The notes under the pieces were generated by a model, which was given only the letters and a program-made list of their open reading frames with translations, was not told the DNA's origin and did no database searches. Positions 1 to 6,565 of a stretch of DNA of 13,764 nt are shown here, piece after piece (position 1 is the stretch's first letter; each line of letters opens with the position of its first letter). The position numbers were made by a program, and so were the translations under genes. Source of the DNA: CAZAGT01 sp964484515 (GTDB taxonomy: Bacteria > Desulfobacterota > DSM-4660 > Desulfatiglandales > HGW-15); contig CAZAGT010000111.1 in assembly GCA_964484515.1 (NCBI GenBank), positions 1 through 13,764 of the forward strand. Reading direction: 5' to 3'.

Positions 1-635
1 GCGCCGGTGAGTTCCAGGGCCACCTCCTTCTTAGAGGTCATCAAACCGGCGCCACAGCACTTGCCCCCCACCCCCCAGGGGTGGATCTGGGCTCCTACGG
101 CCTCGATGAGCGGTTCCATGGAGGTGGGCCGCTCCGGGTCATCGAAGGTCCTGTAAGGGCGCAGGCACTGGCAGCCGTAGTAGGGTGCCACGCGAATCCC
201 TTCGAGCCGGTGCTGCACGCGCTCGCGAATGTCCTCCGGATCAAAGTCCCTGCTGATGATATCGAGCAGATGACGAACCCGGACTTTCCCCTTGAGTTGG
301 AGATTTTCCTCGGTAAGGGCTTCATTAATCTGTTCCAGCAGGCGCTTTTCGGTCCCGATCTTCTCCATGACCCGTTTCAGGTTCAGGTAACAGGCACTGC
401 AAGGGACCAGAAAATCCCTATCGACACCCAACCTTTCTCCTAAAGCGAGGTTGCGTCCCCCGAGGACCAACGGCATAAGGGCACTGGTTGCCTCCGCAGC
501 GCTGGCCCCGCAACAGGTCCAATCATCCAGCTCCACCAATTCCGCTCCCAGGGCCCCCATGGCGGCACGGGTCGAAACGTCATACTCACGAGCGCTTCCC
601 TCCAGGCTGCAACCGGGATAGTAGATGTATTTCAT
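1..635 (-). CDS. hdrB: HdrB-like heterodisulfide reductase subunit B (CCG domains), C-terminus cut by window edge
   Basis: Read from the ATG at 635 the frame stays open to the window edge, giving 211 residues of a protein usually near 290-300. The first CCG-domain signature is complete: C9, C41-C42, C79 and C82, i.e. C-x31-CC-x36-CxxC. A second begins with C155/C157 and C193-C194; its final CxxC would lie outside the window. In the HdrB family these cysteines bind the two non-cubane [4Fe-4S] clusters that cleave a disulfide in methanogens; in bacteria the substrate is often unknown. The start codon overlaps the stop of the upstream hdrC by the 4-bp ATGA, so the two are probably translationally coupled. 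Membrane segments are not seen, consistent with a soluble complex. The family call is secure; the substrate is not. Confidence 0.93.
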   Translation of the reverse strand, partial: MKYIYYPGCSLEGSAREYDVSTRAAMGALGAELVELDDWTCCGASAAEATSALMPLVLGGRNLALGERLGVDRDFLVPCSACYLNLKRVMEKIGTEKRLLEQINEALTEENLQLKGKVRVRHLLDIISRDFDPEDIRERVQHRLEGIRVAPYYGCQCLRPYRTFDDPERPTSMEPLIEAVGAQIHPWGVGGKCCGAGLMTSKKEVALELTG

Positions 636-1207
636 CGCCCCGCCTCCTCCAGGTCCTGCACCTTACGGAAGAGCCGATCGAACCGCCCGGCGCCCAGAAT
701 CCGCGGCACCTCCAAGGGGGTCTTCCTCTTCAGCATGAGCTTTATCCCCAGTGCGGCGAACCGCAGCGGGAAGAACGGGTTTTTCATAGACAGAAAGTAG
801 CGATTCATGAACTCCATCTCCCGGAGCCGACCATAACGCTGCACGGTATCCATGAAGGTCCGGTACATGTTCGTACTTTGACGGAAACCCTTGCGCCCCT
901 CCGCCGCAGCCAGGCGCTTCAATGCGTTGATGGTCTCCGTCAAGGGGAGCCCGCGTGGACAGCGCAGGGTACAATAGTAACAGCCAGAGCACAGGAAGAA
1001 GGTCTGGCTCTGGAAGATGCGATCTTTTTCGCCGAGCTGGACGAGCCGCCACATCTGACGGGGCGTGATGTCCATGGCGAAGGAATTCGCGCAGGAGCCG
1101 CTACACGTCCCGCACTGCATGCAGGCCTGGATCTTGTCCTGGATCTCGGCCATGAGCCTGTTTGAGCCCGAATCAGGCGCTGTTGTTTCCGAGTGTTGGG
1201 CCATCAT
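632..1207 (-). CDS. hdrC: HdrC-like heterodisulfide reductase subunit C (two [4Fe-4S] ferredoxin motifs)
   Basis: 191 residues with two ferredoxin motifs: C29-x2-C32-x2-C35-x3-C39 and C73-x2-C76-x2-C79-x3-C83. The second is followed by Pro (CPRG), as usual in HdrC. The helical C-terminal half has no further cysteine pattern. In the family, HdrC wires electrons from HdrA to the disulfide site in HdrB. Two ATGs lie in tandem at 1207 and 1204; an AAGGGG element about 5 nt upstream of the first favours 1207. It ends inside the start codon of hdrB (ATGA overlap) and is separated from the upstream HdrA gene by an unusually long 152-bp spacer. Confident family call; the partner redox reaction is inferred from context. 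Confidence 0.95.
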   Translation of the reverse strand: MMAQHSETTAPDSGSNRLMAEIQDKIQACMQCGTCSGSCANSFAMDITPRQMWRLVQLGEKDRIFQSQTFFLCSGCYYCTLRCPRGLPLTETINALKRLAAAEGRKGFRQSTNMYRTFMDTVQRYGRLREMEFMNRYFLSMKNPFFPLRFAALGIKLMLKRKTPLEVPRILGAGRFDRLFRKVQDLEEAGR

Positions 1208-1359
1208 GGTGTCCCCTTCTCTCCATCAGATGCTTGCAGTACGCAAGGACTCGTTGCTCTGATGTGAATAGAACCTAGGCATAATACTTGTTGCTCGTTG
1301 TATGTTGTCGAAGAACAGGGCTGGAACCTCGATCTTCGTACCTCGTTCCTGAAACCTGC
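1208..1359. repeat. 152-bp intergenic spacer with degenerate 7-bp-period repeats
   Basis: Between the HdrA2 stop and hdrC. On the + strand 1321-1355 reads as five consecutive heptamers, CTGGAAC, CTCGATC, TTCGTAC, CTCGTTC and CTGAAAC (pattern YT[CG]GNNC). 1285-1312 reads as TACTTGT, TGCTCGT, TGTATGT and TGTCGAA. A small inverted repeat CTTGC-AGTAC-GCAAG lies at 1233-1247. No sigma-54 GG-N10-GC pair was found here, and only poor sigma-70-like elements, so hdrCB most likely depends on read-through. The repeats could be a spacer family or transcript structure; I do not recognise a named family. Confidence 0.5.
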
Positions 1360-4300
1360 TCACACCTCCAAGGCGGCGTCGATCATGCCGAACACCTGTT
1401 GATCGCGGTACCCTCGCAGGATTGAGGCACTGTTCGGACAGACGGTGGCACAGGAACCGCAGCCCTGGCACATCAGTTCGTCGACGACCACTTTGTCCTC
1501 TTCCTGATCGAGTTCGCGGGCCCCGTAGGGACAGGCTTCAATGCAACGCTCGCACAGGGAGCAGAGGCTGTGCCGCACTTCGGCAGTAACGCTCCCCGAG
1601 GCCAGTCGCTCCGCGCTTAGGATCCGCAGCGCTCGTTGGGCCGCGGCCTCGGCGGTGGCGATGGACTCCGCGCTGGAACGTGGGGAGTGTGCAATCCCGC
1701 ACAGAAAAATCCCCTCCTTGAGAACGTCCACCGGGCGCCATTTCGGTTCAGCCTCCTGGAAAAATCCATCGGACGTGACCTCCACGCCGAAAAGCCCGGC
1801 GAGATCCTTGATCTCGTGCGGAACGATGCCGGTGCCGAGGACCAGCAAGTCGGGCCGAATCTTCAGCTCGCGGCCCAGGACCGGATCCGTGGTGGTGATC
1901 GTGGGCCGTCCATCCATTACATCCACCTGCGGCTTCCGCTCTGGTTCGTAAGGGATGAAAAGGACACCCTCGGCGCGCGCCCTGGTGTAATAACTCTCAA
2001 GGAACCCGTAGGTCATCATGTCACGGTAGAGGATCCAGATATTGACCTCCGGATTGACCTGTTTCAGATGGAGCGCGTTCTTCAGTGCCGATGAGCAGCA
2101 GACCCGGCTGCAATAGTTGCGTGGCTCTTCGCGCGAGTCGACACATTGGATCATGACAACATCCTTCATCCGAGCAGGATCAAGGTCGCCCGTGGCCAAC
2201 TTCTTCTCCAGCTCCAACTGAGTGACCACGGCATCACTTTCGCCGTACCCATAACGGCTCGTGCGGGCCTCGGTGCCGCCGGTGGCAAGGACCACGACGC
2301 CGTGCTCGAGGGTCTCACCCCGACCGTCATCCCTTTCAATCATCGTGCGAAAACGCCCGGCAGTCCCGACGGAATGCATGATGTTGGCTTTACAATAGAC
2401 TCTGATATTCGGGGATCGTTCGACCCGTGCGATCATGGCCGCCATGAGATCTTGCGGGGACCCCCCATCGAGGGTTCGATGGAGCGCGCGCAGATTGCCT
2501 CCCAGCTCCCCACCCTTTTCGACCAGGCTCACCTCGTAACCATGATCGGCAATGGAGAGAGCTGCGGTCATCCCGGCAATCCCTCCGCCCACCACGAGGG
2601 CCTTTTGGATGACCCGGGTCGTCGGCGTCGGCAGGGGATCCATCCCCTTGAGCTTGCTGAGGCCCATCGAAACGATCGTCTGAGTGTCTTGCCGGATTGC
2701 CTGCTTGTCTGCGTCCCGTCCGGGAAAGGCTGGCGTGCGGATGTCCACGACATCGATCAGGGTTGGGCTGAGGCCGGTCGCCTCTCCGAGTCGCCGCAGT
2801 TTGCCGGTGTACACATAAGGCATGCAGGCTGAGATCAAGACCCGATTGGCGGTGCTCCCTTTGATCATTTCCTCGAGTTCGTTCCAGCCTTCCGACGTAC
2901 AGACGCGGTCGATAAAACGGACCTGGTCAACCGCTCCCTGGCCCTTGAGCCAGGCGGCGAGACCGTCGAGATCCAGCCGGTCGTCCAGGCTGCCGCCGCA
3001 GCGGCAGATCGAAAGCAGGACCCGCGGCAGTTCCCGCGAGACATCGCGAAACGTGTCTTCGGGGCCGGATTCATCTCTCAGGCTCCCGCCGCGCGAGTGA
3101 ATGAGTTTGGAGGCTTGTAGGGATGCCGAGCTGGCGTGGATGACCGACTCCGCGATGTCTCGCAGGCCGGCAAATGATCCGGCGGCGAAGATGCCGTCCT
3201 GGCTCGTACGGCTTGGAGACGTTGAATCGACGCTACAGAAACCCCAGGGATTCAACTCCACGCCGGTCCGTTCGGCCAGCCCCTCAGTCCCCGCGGCGGG
3301 CCTCTGGCCGGCGGCCAACACCACGAGGTCGAAATCTTCTTCGCGTTTGACGCCGTTCAAATCCACGTGAAAGACACGCAGATCCCCTTCTTCAGCCGCC
3401 TGCTCGACGCTGTGCACCCGGCTGCGCCGGAACCGGACGCCGCACTCCTTTTCGGCCCGGTCGCGGTACCGTTGGTAATCACGCCCGAACGTGCGCATAT
3501 CCATGTAGAAGATCGAGGTATCCACTATCCCACCGCTCTTCTCTTTCGCGAGCAGCGCCTCCTTGATGGCAAACATGCAGCAGGCGGAGGAGCAGAAGTC
3601 GGCATTGATCTGTTGGTCACGGGAGCCGATGCACTGAAGCCAGGCGACCTTTCGGATCTCTTTACCATCGCTCGGACGGACGAAGCGTCCCTGGGTGCCA
3701 CCGGTCCCGCTGAGCAGGCGTTCGAACTCGATGCTCGTGACCACGTTGGGCAGTTGGCCGTAGCCGTAAGGATTCTTGTCCTCGGCGGGGTCATAGGACT
3801 CAAAGCCGGCTGCCAGCACGACAGCCCCCACCTCGATCGGGCTCTCGCCTGTTTGCAGCAGACCCTGATAGAGCTGGACCACAAGGGGCACCAGGCCGTC
3901 GGGGTCAAAGGGTTTCATGAGGTAATCGAGGGCCCCCATCTTCATGGCTTCAACCGCGGTTTCCACGGTAGCGTAAGCGGTCATCATGACCACCGGCAGC
4001 TCGGGCTGAACCTCTTTGGCCCGTTTCAAGACTTCGACGCCGTCCATGCCGGGCATCTTGATATCCAGGAGGAGGAGGTGAAAGGTCTGGGCGTTGAGCT
4101 TCTCCAGGGCCGTCGTGCCGGACTCGGCCGTATCGACTTGAAAGCCTTCATCCTCGATCCACTCCTTGAGGGAATCGCGCACTATGAGCTCGTCGTCCAC
4201 AACCAGGATGCGAAACTCACGCCGGGCATCGAGCAGGAAGTCGATGGCCTTCGTGGGGCAAACCTCGACGCATTCGCCACATAGAGTGCATGCGGCCGTG

Positions 4301-4779
4301 TCCACGGTGTAGGTGTTAGGGATGTTGTGCGGAACTGGCAAATAGACGGCCTTGCGGTTGGTGAGGCCGGCGTTGAATTCATCGGGAACCTCGACCGGAC
4401 AAATCCGGGCACACTCGCCGCAACCGATGCACCGCTCCGGATCCACGAAGGTGGGTTTCTGCCGCAGGGTCGCCTGAAATCGGCCCGGTTCCCCCTCTAA
4501 CCCGGCCAGCTCAGTGGACAACATGATGCGGATGTTTTCGTGGAATAGCCCCTTCCGCAGGCAGAACTGGGATGCGTTGTCACGCTCCACGAGGGGAAGC
4601 ATCTTGCACATTCCGCAATGATCGGTGGGGAACTGGTAATCCAACTGGGTAAGGATACCTCCCAGATTGGGGGCCTTTTCGATAAGGGTCACCTGGTAGC
4701 CCGTCTCCGCCAGATCAAGGGCCGAGCGTATGCCACTGATGCCGCTGCCGACCACCAGGGCCTTCCCGATCTTCTTCAT
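1360..4779 (-). CDS. hdrA: Tandem HdrA-type iron-sulfur flavoprotein with an inserted CheY-like receiver domain
   Basis: 1139 residues. Module 1 (about 1-565): FAD-binding GxGxxG strand (VVGSGISG, 9-16), the HdrA loop with C55 and C58, and an internal ferredoxin pair (C117/120/123/127 and C164/167/170/174). Next come a complete receiver domain (about 188-308) and the HdrA core with C383, C396, C400 and C401. Module 2 (about 585-1139): an N-terminal CxCG domain (C592, C594, C627, C652), a second FAD fold (VVGGGIAG, 729-736), C879/C890/C894/C895, and a C-terminal ferredoxin pair (C1073-1083 and C1104-1114). HdrA is the flavin hub where electron bifurcation occurs in Hdr complexes; a double HdrA suggests two flavin sites. 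Start ATG at 4779 with GGAGG 7 nt upstream. Module 2 lacks the loop cysteines of module 1. The call as HdrA is secure; a working receiver is inference. Confidence 0.93.
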   Translation of the reverse strand: MKKIGKALVVGSGISGIRSALDLAETGYQVTLIEKAPNLGGILTQLDYQFPTDHCGMCKMLPLVERDNASQFCLRKGLFHENIRIMLSTELAGLEGEPGRFQATLRQKPTFVDPERCIGCGECARICPVEVPDEFNAGLTNRKAVYLPVPHNIPNTYTVDTAACTLCGECVEVCPTKAIDFLLDARREFRILVVDDELIVRDSLKEWIEDEGFQVDTAESGTTALEKLNAQTFHLLLLDIKMPGMDGVEVLKRAKEVQPELPVVMMTAYATVETAVEAMKMGALDYLMKPFDPDGLVPLVVQLYQGLLQTGESPIEVGAVVLAAGFESYDPAEDKNPYGYGQLPNVVTSIEFERLLSGTGGTQGRFVRPSDGKEIRKVAWLQCIGSRDQQINADFCSSACCMFAIKEALLAKEKSGGIVDTSIFYMDMRTFGRDYQRYRDRAEKECGVRFRRSRVHSVEQAAEEGDLRVFHVDLNGVKREEDFDLVVLAAGQRPAAGTEGLAERTGVELNPWGFCSVDSTSPSRTSQDGIFAAGSFAGLRDIAESVIHASSASLQASKLIHSRGGSLRDESGPEDTFRDVSRELPRVLLSICRCGGSLDDRLDLDGLAAWLKGQGAVDQVRFIDRVCTSEGWNELEEMIKGSTANRVLISACMPYVYTGKLRRLGEATGLSPTLIDVVDIRTPAFPGRDADKQAIRQDTQTIVSMGLSKLKGMDPLPTPTTRVIQKALVVGGGIAGMTAALSIADHGYEVSLVEKGGELGGNLRALHRTLDGGSPQDLMAAMIARVERSPNIRVYCKANIMHSVGTAGRFRTMIERDDGRGETLEHGVVVLATGGTEARTSRYGYGESDAVVTQLELEKKLATGDLDPARMKDVVMIQCVDSREEPRNYCSRVCCSSALKNALHLKQVNPEVNIWILYRDMMTYGFLESYYTRARAEGVLFIPYEPERKPQVDVMDGRPTITTTDPVLGRELKIRPDLLVLGTGIVPHEIKDLAGLFGVEVTSDGFFQEAEPKWRPVDVLKEGIFLCGIAHSPRSSAESIATAEAAAQRALRILSAERLASGSVTAEVRHSLCSLCERCIEACPYGARELDQEEDKVVVDELMCQGCGSCATVCPNSASILRGYRDQQVFGMIDAALEV
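3856..4218 (-). other. Receiver (REC, CheY-like) domain inside the second HdrA
   Basis: Residues about 188-308 of the HdrA protein. All functional positions of a receiver are kept: acidic pair D195-D196, phospho-acceptor D239 followed by the MPGMDG loop, T267 in the MMTAYA strand, and K289 before Pro in LMKPFDP. The strand/helix order also fits, and it most resembles receivers of NtrC-type regulators. It sits between the last cysteine of the internal ferredoxin domain and the conserved HdrA strand beginning EVGAVVLAAG. No stop codon or frameshift separates it from either side, so it is part of one polypeptide. No histidine kinase is encoded in the window. Confidence 0.93.
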
Positions 4780-4866
4780 GAATGGACCTCCGGTTGTCTA
4801 CGGTTACACCGGCCAAAACACTCAATACGCCATCGATCCATGACTCCATCACTCCAATCTTGGCAG
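4780..4866. repeat. Intergenic spacer with degenerate 8-bp-period repeat
   Basis: The 87-bp gap between the FrhB-like gene and the second hdrA. Read on the minus strand, 4856 down to 4817 is five octamers in a row: TGGAGTGA, TGGAGTCA, TGGATCGA, TGGCGTAT and TGAGTGTT. The first three are nearly identical and the last two are decayed. The ribosome binding site of the next gene (GGAGG) follows. No promoter was recognised. Confidence 0.5.
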
Positions 4867-6015
4867 TTAGTCTTTGCCGCCGGTCACTTCGCTGAATTCG
4901 GCCTCGCGAAAGACCGCCAGGGGCGGCTCGTCCTCCAGGCTGCGACCGGCCTCGTATTCGAAGGCCTTTTGGGTAAAGGCCGAGACGGTTCGGAAGATCT
5001 CCATGACCGGAATGTTATTGGGACAAGCGTTGGAGCACTGCCCGCAGCCGATGCACGCCGTGCTCATGTGGGCCAACCGGGTGATGTGAAAGAAGACCGT
5101 ATCACTCGGCATCTTAAGGATCCCTTTTCGTTTGGCCCAACGCAGGTACTGCGCCGGCTCATGGTCGAAGACATCCGTCAAGAAGACACACTCTTTGCAG
5201 TAACAGACCGGGCAGGCAACCCGGCAATTGTAGCAGTTGACGCAGTTCGCCAGGTAGGCCATGAGCTTGTTTACATCCGAGGTCGCCTCGGAGGTCTTGG
5301 CGAACATAGCGTCCCGATAAACAATTCGGTCGGCTACCAGGGTCTTGAGGGCCGCGCTGCGGGCCTCCGGCTCCTCCACCTCGGGGAGCCCTTCCAGCTT
5401 CGCGAAGAGCCTTTCTCCGTCGGGGGTATTGGCCTTCAGGATGAGGTGATCATCCGGGTCGGCCCCGAGCAACCCGATGATCAGGTCAGCGTTTTCAGCG
5501 GTGGGATATTCACAGGCCTTGCATGCCGGTGACAGATCAAAGTCCTCGCAGGCGGTACCCTCACCCGACTGCAGCCGGCGGTAGAAGCGAAGGGTCGACT
5601 CGGCGCCGTCGTCGCCCGCAAAACGCGGATAATCGACATTGCTGTAAGCCCCGAGGCAGTCGATCCCAATCATCAGCACCTCGTCCGTCCTGCCCTGTTT
5701 GAGCTTCACGAGTTCGATAAAGGCCCTGATCTCGCAGGGGCGCAGCACCACCGCGATGCGGCCGCCGATCGGTTTGCGGGTGAGTTTGGTGACGACCTTG
5801 GCGGCATTGATCGGAAATACCGGTGCGAGGGGATCGACGCCGTTGATCTTCTCGGGGTCGGTAACCAAGGTCGGCATCACCGCATTTTTCATCGGAAGAT
5901 GCTGGGAGACAAGCAGGCCGCTGATGTCTCCATTTGCAAGAAGCTCTTTGAAGAAGGCCTGCAAGGCATCGAGTGGGTTCTGATTCTCCACGTCAAGTCT
6001 GAATGTCTTGGCCAT
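4867..6015 (-). CDS. FrhB/FdhB-like (coenzyme F420 hydrogenase/dehydrogenase beta family) iron-sulfur protein
   Basis: 382 residues from the ATG at 6015, chosen because GGAGG lies 6 nt upstream; a GTG 21 nt further out has no such site. Residues about 65-125 (FPINAAKVV, LRPCEIRAF, GIDCLGAYS) resemble the flavin-binding region of the FrhB/FdhB family. The C-terminal half holds a dense Cys block (C258, 261, 264, 268, 271, 273, 276) and a second [4Fe-4S] motif (C321, 324, 327, 331, with CP at the end) like HdrC. In relatives the domain moves electrons between a hydride carrier (F420, or formate dehydrogenase-linked) and iron-sulfur clusters. Between mvhD and the second hdrA, it is a plausible electron-input subunit. 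Whether it uses F420, NAD or another carrier cannot be told; the family call rests on motifs and context. Confidence 0.8.
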   Translation of the reverse strand: MAKTFRLDVENQNPLDALQAFFKELLANGDISGLLVSQHLPMKNAVMPTLVTDPEKINGVDPLAPVFPINAAKVVTKLTRKPIGGRIAVVLRPCEIRAFIELVKLKQGRTDEVLMIGIDCLGAYSNVDYPRFAGDDGAESTLRFYRRLQSGEGTACEDFDLSPACKACEYPTAENADLIIGLLGADPDDHLILKANTPDGERLFAKLEGLPEVEEPEARSAALKTLVADRIVYRDAMFAKTSEATSDVNKLMAYLANCVNCYNCRVACPVCYCKECVFLTDVFDHEPAQYLRWAKRKGILKMPSDTVFFHITRLAHMSTACIGCGQCSNACPNNIPVMEIFRTVSAFTQKAFEYEAGRSLEDEPPLAVFREAEFSEVTGGKD

Positions 6016-6034
6016 GAATATCCTCCACAAAACC

Positions 6035-6067
6035 ACGGAAGGCGGTTTCAGGACGATCCCCTTCCGT
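6035..6067 (-). other. Intercistronic stem-loop between mvhD and the FrhB-like gene
   Basis: Perfect 8-bp inverted repeat: ACGGAAGG at 6035-6042 and CCTTCCGT at 6060-6067, with a 17-nt loop. On the transcript it ends a short distance before the ribosome binding site of the FrhB-like gene and is followed by GGUUUUG, too short a U-run for a convincing terminator. It may adjust relative expression or mRNA stability. Confidence 0.45.
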
Positions 6068-6085
6068 CCGCTTGTCGTCCTCGGT

Positions 6086-6508
6086 CTATAGGATCATTTC
6101 CTGTTTGACCTGATTCGGGCCGATCGCCTTGATCTCCGTCACCAGTTCTTGGATCGTCTTGGCGAAATCGACACCCTCGCTGGCACCGATCCAGGTCAGC
6201 TTGACCCGGCGTTCGTCGAAACCGAACCTGGGAAGGATCTCTTTCAGCAGTTTGACCCGTCGGCGGGCCTTGTAATTCCCATTGATGTAATGACAATCTC
6301 CGGGATGGCAGCCGCTGATGAGGACCCCGTCGGCCCCCTCCAGGAGCGCCTTGATGACGTATTTGGGATCCACCATCCCCGTGCACATCATGCGGATCAT
6401 GCGCACGTTGGGTGGATACACCAGCCGGGATGTTCCCGCCAGGTCGGCGGCCGTATAGGTACACCAGTTACAGACAAATGCGATGATGGTTGGTTCAAAC
6501 TCTGCCAT
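6086..6508 (-). CDS. mvhD: MvhD-like [2Fe-2S] electron-transfer subunit
   Basis: 140 residues from the ATG at 6508, the usual size for MvhD. The start is set by GGGAG 7 nt upstream and by the typical MAEFEPTIIAFVCNWC beginning; an in-frame start 54 nt earlier would add a tail absent from the family. Conserved cysteines are C13, C16, C42, C67 and C72 (CNWC, MCTGM, SGCHPGDCHY). MvhD in methanogens carries a [2Fe-2S] cluster and links an electron-donating enzyme (hydrogenase or formate dehydrogenase) to HdrA. Here it lies directly after an HdrA gene and before an FrhB-like gene, so it probably bridges these two. No selenocysteine codon is seen, although some relatives use one. High confidence. 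Confidence 0.94.
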   Translation of the reverse strand: MAEFEPTIIAFVCNWCTYTAADLAGTSRLVYPPNVRMIRMMCTGMVDPKYVIKALLEGADGVLISGCHPGDCHYINGNYKARRRVKLLKEILPRFGFDERRVKLTWIGASEGVDFAKTIQELVTEIKAIGPNQVKQEMIL

Positions 6509-6532
6509 GGGTTTGCTCCCTTCAAATCTGCG

Positions 6533-6549
6533 ACTACCCTCGCGGTAGT
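6533..6549 (-). other. Short hairpin between the first hdrA and mvhD
   Basis: Inverted repeat ACTACC (6533-6538) / GGTAGT (6544-6549) with a 5-nt loop, inside the 57-bp gap. There is no following U-tract, so it is not a standard terminator. Possibly only an intercistronic structure. Confidence 0.35.
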
Positions 6550-6565
6550 GAGGTATCTTCACGCA

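Noticed and set aside
299..635. Selenocysteine or frameshift in hdrB
   Set aside because: The frame is open with all expected cysteines present and no in-frame stop within the window.
1208..1359. Separate sigma-54 promoter for hdrCB
   Set aside because: No GG-N10-GC pair on the minus strand; the best sigma-70-like pair has poor spacing.
1226..1471. 81-codon minus-strand frame in the hdrA-hdrC spacer
   Set aside because: Half of it is the hdrA C-terminus in another frame and the rest is the 7-bp repeat tract; no ribosome site.
6016..6036. Longer GTG start for the FrhB-like protein
   Set aside because: No ribosome site before the GTG at 6036, whereas GGAGG is ideally placed for the ATG at 6015.
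6509..6562. Longer start for MvhD, adding 18 residues
   Set aside because: The extra residues are not family-like and the ATG at 6508 has its own ribosome site.
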